In this document: piece by piece, positions 58,526 through 64,000 of the stretch
Position numbering within the stretch: position 1 is the first letter of the stretch
Layout of the letters: each line of letters begins with the position of its first letter
NCBI GenBank assembly: GCA_019925095.2
Contig: CM034409.1
Location: forward strand, 3,785,001 to 3,849,000
Direction of reading: 5' to 3'
Length of the DNA stretch: 64,000 nucleotides
Source of the DNA: Dendrolimus kikuchii
Lineage: Eukaryota > Arthropoda > Insecta > Lepidoptera > Lasiocampidae
Made by a program: the position numbers and the translations under genes
The notes under the pieces: generated by a model
Told to the model about the DNA's origin: nothing
Databases searched by the model: none
Seen by the model: the letters and a program-made list of their open reading frames with translations, nothing else

Positions 58526-58892
58526 ACGCAACATTATATTAAAAATTAAAATTAGTAAATCGACTACTCTTTGCATTTTGAGGCCAGAAACTTACAGAAG
58601 TTATTTATTTTTATAAAATGATTCATTTTTAGAGTTCCGTAACCATTTTAGCTGAGACGGAACCTTTGTGAAAGTGTCATGTCCGTACGTCCGTTAACGC
58701 TAAAACGGAACTTTCATGAAAGTGTCATGTTCGTACGGCCGTCTGTTCATCACATCTGTTTGTCACAGTAGTTTCTTAGAAAATTAAAACTTGGTAGATA
58801 TCCAAATCTATTTAACGTAACACAGTGCTGTAGAGAAAATACTTAGAAAGTAAGAGATAAGAAAAAGAGAAGATAAAAGTAGAGTAAAGACA

Positions 58893-59012
58893 CTACAGTC
58901 TCGCTTAAGAGAGCAGCAGCGTATTTGTAGCACCTTTGGTGTTGCAAATGTCTATAGGCGATGGTAACCGTTTTCCATCAAATGGGCCGTCTGCCGAACT
59001 CCTGCAATAAAA
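58893..59012 (+). mobile_element. S1 retroposon, 3' third
   Basis: From CTCGCTTAAGAGAGCAGCAG to CAATAAAAGA. Confidence 0.75.
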
Positions 59013-59439
59013 GAAAATACAAATTCGATAAATAGCTCTCAAACAGCGTAATGGATTCTTCGGGTGATTAAAGGGCTGGGGCCCAATTCTGCTAGTAATA
59101 TCTCGCCGGAGACTATTGTCTCGATCGTAGGTTTGCCAGATTTCGGTATTCTGTTAATAAGCGAAAACTTGCGAAATAAATGTTTAAATTTTTGGTAGAT
59201 TTTCAATATTCATTTAGGCTAACTGCATTTCTGTTGCTGTAATTTTTTTACTATTATCCTAACGCGACGATATCGAGAAGATATTGTGGATTTAGTAGAA
59301 TACGAATTTTTCAATCTCTCTCATCTCAATGAAATCGTAATTTAAATATCTGCTCAACACCAATATATTGAAATAGCAGAATTGGGACTCTGGTTTACAA
59401 CCACGAATCAGTATGGCGATGTAACGATGACGTACTTAT

Positions 59440-60130
59440 TATTATTTATTTTTTTATTTAATTTGTTTGGGAAACATACAATAATTAATATTCTTTAATA
59501 TAAAACACAAAATTAATACATATATAAATCAAGTTTCCACAAAAAAAAAGTTTATATAATAAAAATTAGCTCAAACATTTAATAACAAAAAATTACAATA
59601 ATAAGAAAATTACATTAAAATAACTATTTAATTTACATGACACAAATATTGAACAAAAACAAAAAATGTCACCACAATAATTACTAATAAAATAGAGAAA
59701 AAAAAAGGAAAGTATATAAAAAAAGTTTATGTCATTAGTCTAAAAACTGTAATAAGTCATTGGATCATTCTAAATTACTTTTTTTTAACTTTGGGTTTTA
59801 AATTGATATAAGTTACCTATGAAAAAATCAATACTAGTAAATAGTGCATTGTATTGCTGACAAGTGCGACAAGTGACAAGTACAATTATAAAAAGTTATA
59901 CATACATACATATCTACATTCACACTTATTCACATATATACACAGTATTCTGCATAGCGCAGCAGTGCCTAATGTAGGTACAGTCTACCCTATCAACAAC
60001 TTAGCCTTCTGGGAACCTTCTCCATTGACTTCGATAACCTTAGCTCCGTATTCTATCTATAGTCTGAAATGATTACAGGTAGAATACAATAAACGTAAGT
60101 TAAGTTTTCTTGAGAGAGAAAATGAATTTT
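59440..60130. other. AT-rich stretch
   Basis: Low-complexity A-rich DNA to 59850, then no recognised feature. Confidence 0.4.
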
Positions 60131-60339
60131 TTACATCAATATACATACCTGTATAGGGTATTAGTCATATCTTACTAATAGCCCGTTCCTATATCTTACC
60201 AACCGTTCATTTGCCTTACTATTGGTTAAAATTTAAGATAAGCTCCATATAAGTAATGTCAAAATTCAACCGATGGTAAGGCAAGTCAATGAATAGTAAT
60301 ATAAGAAACGGCCATAAATCATAACGATGTTTTAATGAC

Positions 60340-60980
60340 TTTATTTAAGTCATTACAGACCTCGAGATAATTTCGCTTTTACCAAAATTGGTACGGATCC
60401 CTAAAATTATTAAAGCGGTGGTCTGTCATAAACGCTGTAACACTACACGCGACCGATGGATGCTTATTATGAAAATGCACTCAAGTGGTTTCTCTCCTAG
60501 ACCCCTGACGCGGCGTCCTTACGTTATATGCTGCATCTGCTGTCATTCTCGAGCATGTTAGCGTGAAGGCGTCGCGTTTGTAATGTCAATTAATTTGCCA
60601 AGCTAATTTGTCCAAACAGAGTGACCATCGGTATAAAGGCAATCCGATGCTGGAAGCGGCGTCCAGCGTCTATTGTCGCTAGACGTCCCTTCCAGCGTCT
60701 GTGATAGGCTACGGTCTAAAGCGTTAATGCACATTTATTACCTTTTTCACAATCTCATGTTAAACACACTGAAATCATTCCTCTATACTCGTTCTACGTT
60801 CACTCACACAAGCACCCAAGCCGGCACGCACGTACGCACACAAACACACACACACATACTATTATACCTAACAATTAGTATGAAGTTAGTTTTTTACAGA
60901 AGTGGTGAACTGGTGATCTGTAATACAGATCTGCATTGATCTAGAGTAGGCAACAGTATCATATAACAGGTATTTATTCG
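60340..60980. other. Unassigned stretch
   Basis: GC-richer than neighbours at 60420-60720, with a CACACA run near 60840. Open frames show no domain. Confidence 0.35.
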
Positions 60981-60984
60981 CCCA

Positions 60985-61310
60985 GTGGTCGAAATTCGAC
61001 CATAATAATTAATTTAAATTATAAGTTTGAACATTATTTAGGTTCTATTGTCAAAGACTAAACTTCTGTAATCACAGATTTCGCCAAGGCTACACTGTTA
61101 ATTTGACTTTAAGAATAAACAAAAGAATATATATGCGTGTGTTGTCAAATGCATGGTAGGGTGTGTAATGTTTTTTATTATTTATATTTTTTTTAATATT
61201 AGCATCCTGCACTCCTTCTCTATATAAACTATAAGTGTGCGAAATTTCATGCTCCTCCGTCCGCGCAATTTCGTAAAAAGAGGTACAAAGTTTTTGCTTC
61301 ACGTATTAAT
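60985..61310 (-). mobile_element. Degraded Helitron-like element
   Basis: Same family as 23891-24236; 3' end reduced to CGAATTTCGACCACTGGGCG. Confidence 0.6.
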
Positions 61311-61904
61311 TTTTATTATTTATAAATTTTGTATGAGAAAACAAATAAAGCTTCCATATTATTCTATTCTATTAATTGTATAGTGACATATACCTAGTAT
61401 GTATAAATTACATAATCTCCCATAATACATCTTAATAGATTCAGTTAGTTTATAAGTAAAATATCTGTGACATAATGTCGGACGGAAATGTCGATTTCAT
61501 GAGGCTTCCGTTATCACCAAAACGACTACGGAATTGTAAAAATATTATAAACTTCGTATAACGTGGCGTAAATACATAAAACCTGTATAGAAAGTAGTGA
61601 GTAATGTTGTAAGATTGAAGTGAAATTTTCAGATTCACAAACGTACAAAACAAAAATAAAAATCGTTCCACATTTTGGTGACGCAAAACGTCGCACGCTC
61701 CGACGAGAATGGCGTTACTAAGAGAGCATTGTAAATTGTAACTATTCTGCTAATATTGCTTAGGCACGTATTCTAAATCAAAAATTACGAACACACGGAA
61801 CTCCACGATCTATTACGGGTTCCGTAGAAGCCAAACGTTTGTTATTTTAGTCATTTGGTTACGGAACTTTAAAAAAATATTTGGTCGAAAATAACCCACA
61901 TTTA

Positions 61905-62168
61905 CGAAGAAAGAATACAATTTCCTGCGGCCGGGCGGCCTGTCGTAAGAAGCGACAAAACTACCCACAGACAGGTGGTAGGGTGTTTACGCGGTCTGTA
62001 GCCATAACAACCTTGAGTTGTGTTCCGGCATTCATTAGTGGCCCGGCTCCAGGCTCCCTTTAGAGAGCGGCAGCATATTGGTAGCACTTTTGGTGCTACA
62101 AATGTCGATGGTAACCGCTTTCCATGAGCTGTGTCATCTGGCTATCTGCTGAACTTATGCAATAAAAA
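61905..62168 (+). mobile_element. S1 retroposon with internal deletion
   Basis: Begins at GAAAGAATACAATTTCCTGC and ends ATGCAATAAAAATAAAA; the TGGATGGCTACCACC block is missing. Confidence 0.75.
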
Positions 62169-62193
62169 TAAAATATATGTAGGTATAGACGTA

Positions 62194-62530
62194 CATACAT
62201 ACATACATAACTTCACGCCAGTTCCCTTGCGGGGTAGGCACGAACAACAGAGCGCCATTTAGGCTTATTCTTACACACCTCACTTGCTTCTTTGACATAA
62301 CTCTTGTTATGCACGCTCGTCTGTTCTTAAGGCTCCTGACATCACCTTTTGCTCGTACACGATCAATTTGATCATGGAAGGTATGTCCTTCCACGACTTC
62401 TGCATCCATCCACTTTTGCATTGTATATCTGTTTAGTCATTCTTTCATCATGCATTCTTTCCACATGCCCGAACCACCGGAGCATTCCTTTCCTTACCTT
62501 CACCCCGACACTCTTTCAGACCAACTCTCT
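62194..62530 (-). mobile_element. TATG-tailed LINE, 5'-truncated
   Basis: Target duplication TATAGACGTA at 62184-62193 and 62531-62540. Small internal deletions near 62300 and 62387. Confidence 0.9.
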
Positions 62531-62813
62531 TATAGACGTATAGATGATAAATGATCCAGGGTTCACAAAACATAAATAATATAAAGTCCAAGAGCTGCGC
62601 GAGCGAAGTGACGACACGGTTAGTAACTAATACGCTTATTTACTATTCATAATTATCTCTTTAGGCAAGTTCCGTTAGACTTTCTCGTACGTTATGTATT
62701 TAAGCGAATAATACCATAATTTTGTTTCGGACTTTCCGAGTCAGCTCAAATGGGTCGAATGAAATCACTAGCTCGGAATTTAATAGAAATCTTTACTGTT
62801 AAGATTTTTCTTT

Positions 62814-63074
62814 TTGTTGAAGCAAGGGGAATACATTTCGTACAATACCGGGCCCTTTGTGGGGGTTAGACCTTACGCAGCTAGATTAAGCGCTGCACGG
62901 CTTATGTGGGACTCTGGTACAGTTGTTCCCAAATACAGCACTAAACCTGAACAGCGCTTGTGGTTGGAAGAATATGAGACTCAGAACGTAGTTACGCCCA
63001 TGTTCATCTGTGCATCAAGGCTTGAGAATACCCCGGGGAAGCAGGGTAAACTCACTTCACCAACAGAGGTTTAG
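62814..63074 (+). other. Unassigned open frame
   Basis: 86 codons (GPFVGVRPYAARLSAARLMW, KPEQRLWLEEYETQN) followed by a repeat-like tail matching 15300-15360. No family recognised; probably part of a retroelement, but an exon cannot be excluded. Confidence 0.3.
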
Positions 63075-63314
63075 TTCCACTTTAGTTCCACCGCATCCCC
63101 AAATGCTGGTGGACGACTGTGAGGGAATCACGGGAGGAGATTAAGCGCATATCTGCGTCTCCAGACACCGGACTGACGTCGGTACCTGTGAGTCGCATGC
63201 GCACCTCTCTCCCTTAATCATTCTTACTGTTAAGGCTTGTAGCAACGCCAACGTCCTCGAGGATTTTTCGGACGATAGCGGGGATCCAGATACATTATTA
63301 TGTAATTGTAAATA

Positions 63315-63855
63315 CTACCGGTCGCCCGTGGTCGAAATTCGACCATAATAATTAATGTCAAAGACTATACTTCTATAATCGCAGATTTCGCCAAGGCTAC
63401 ACTGAATGACTTTAACAATAAACAAAAGAGTATATATGCGTGCGTGGGTCAAATACACGGTAGTGTGTGTAATGGTTTTTTTATTGATTTAATGTATTTT
63501 TAAAGCAAAATTTTCAAAAAATATTAGTATTCGTCGCTTGTTCTCTGTATAAACTATAATGGCCGCTTGCATAACGATCGCCTTTAAATAAAATTAGTTA
63601 ATCATATTAAACTGCCTAAATACTTTTAACACAGAACGTATTGACAGTTCTTTAAACATATTTAGCGGCAAATTTTGCGTTGTGCAAGACGCTAATTGTA
63701 TTTAAGGGTGTTAAATACGTTTTGTCTTTCTTAAATAAATTTAAGCAACCTTATGCAAGCGGCCCTAAGTGTACGAAATTTCATACTCCTCTGTCCGCAC
63801 AAATTTCGTAAAAAGGGGTACAAAGTTTTTGCTTAACGTATTAATATATATAAAA
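63315..63855 (-). mobile_element. Helitron-like element split by a MITE
   Basis: Member of the 23891 family with GGTCGAATTTCGACC; interrupted at 63560-63765. Confidence 0.75.
63560..63765 (-). mobile_element. MITE, 206 bp, inside a Helitron-like element
   Basis: TAA at 63557-63559 and 63766-63768. Same family and length as 46790-46995, opposite orientation. Confidence 0.85.
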
Positions 63856-64000
63856 TAAAATAAAGTAGTATTTAAAAAATTATCACTCTCTTATAAAGAC
63901 GTGTAAATATTTTTTTGTCTTGTTTTGAAACTAATTCAAGGAGTAAAATGGAGTCATGGCAATAATTTGGAGAATTAAGAATTTTTTTCTCAACTTTAAA

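Overview
The window is a piece of an insect nuclear genome, most probably a moth or butterfly. The genes have short exons (about 105-220 bp) with GT-AG introns. The sequence is AT-rich and packed with short retroposons, LINE 3' ends, MITEs and Helitron-like elements of kinds typical of Lepidoptera. I see no bacterial, organellar or CRISPR features.

Only two protein-coding genes can be supported well. Both are type-B carboxylesterases (alpha/beta-hydrolase fold) on the minus strand, in tandem and in the same orientation. Gene A (43399 down to 27259) is complete: 11 exons whose phases all agree, 1710 nt of coding sequence, 569 residues. It has a signal peptide, an intact Ser223-Glu353-His472 triad and a TATA/TCAGT promoter. 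Gene B (9976 down to 3551) has the same ten downstream exons with matching lengths and phases, but its signal-peptide exon was not found. It should lie somewhere between 9977 and gene A. The two are old tandem paralogues that probably make secreted hydrolases acting on esters such as odorants, hormones, dietary esters or xenobiotics. The substrate cannot be read from sequence.

Most of the rest is mobile DNA. (1) A LINE with a (TATG)n tail has about twelve copies, mostly 5'-truncated; seven have readable target-site duplications. (2) An A-tailed SINE-like retroposon of about 310 bp (called S1 here) has more than fifteen copies. (3) There are tRNA-derived SINEs, CR1/Jockey-like LINE fragments, a BEL/Pao-like gag fragment and two solo LTRs with target duplications. 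(4) Several Helitron-like families have A|TC...hairpin...CTAG|T ends. (5) TIR elements with TAA target duplications look PIF/Harbinger-like. Many are nested, so their relative ages can be read off.

Layout: 1-3050 mobile DNA; 3050-3650 tandem repeat made from the end of gene B; 3551-9976 gene B; 9977-27258 mobile DNA (putative promoter and exon 1 of gene B, an inverted repeat pair, a GGAACAG minisatellite); 27259-43399 gene A with mobile DNA in most introns; 43400-64000 mobile DNA, a segmental duplication (52/55.5 kb) and one weak candidate first exon on the plus strand at 57237. I found no clearly new biological system. The most informative structures are the terminal-exon-derived tandem repeat, a LINE flanked by a 273-bp direct repeat, the filled/empty segmental duplication, the Helitron hairpin series and the GGAACAG array.
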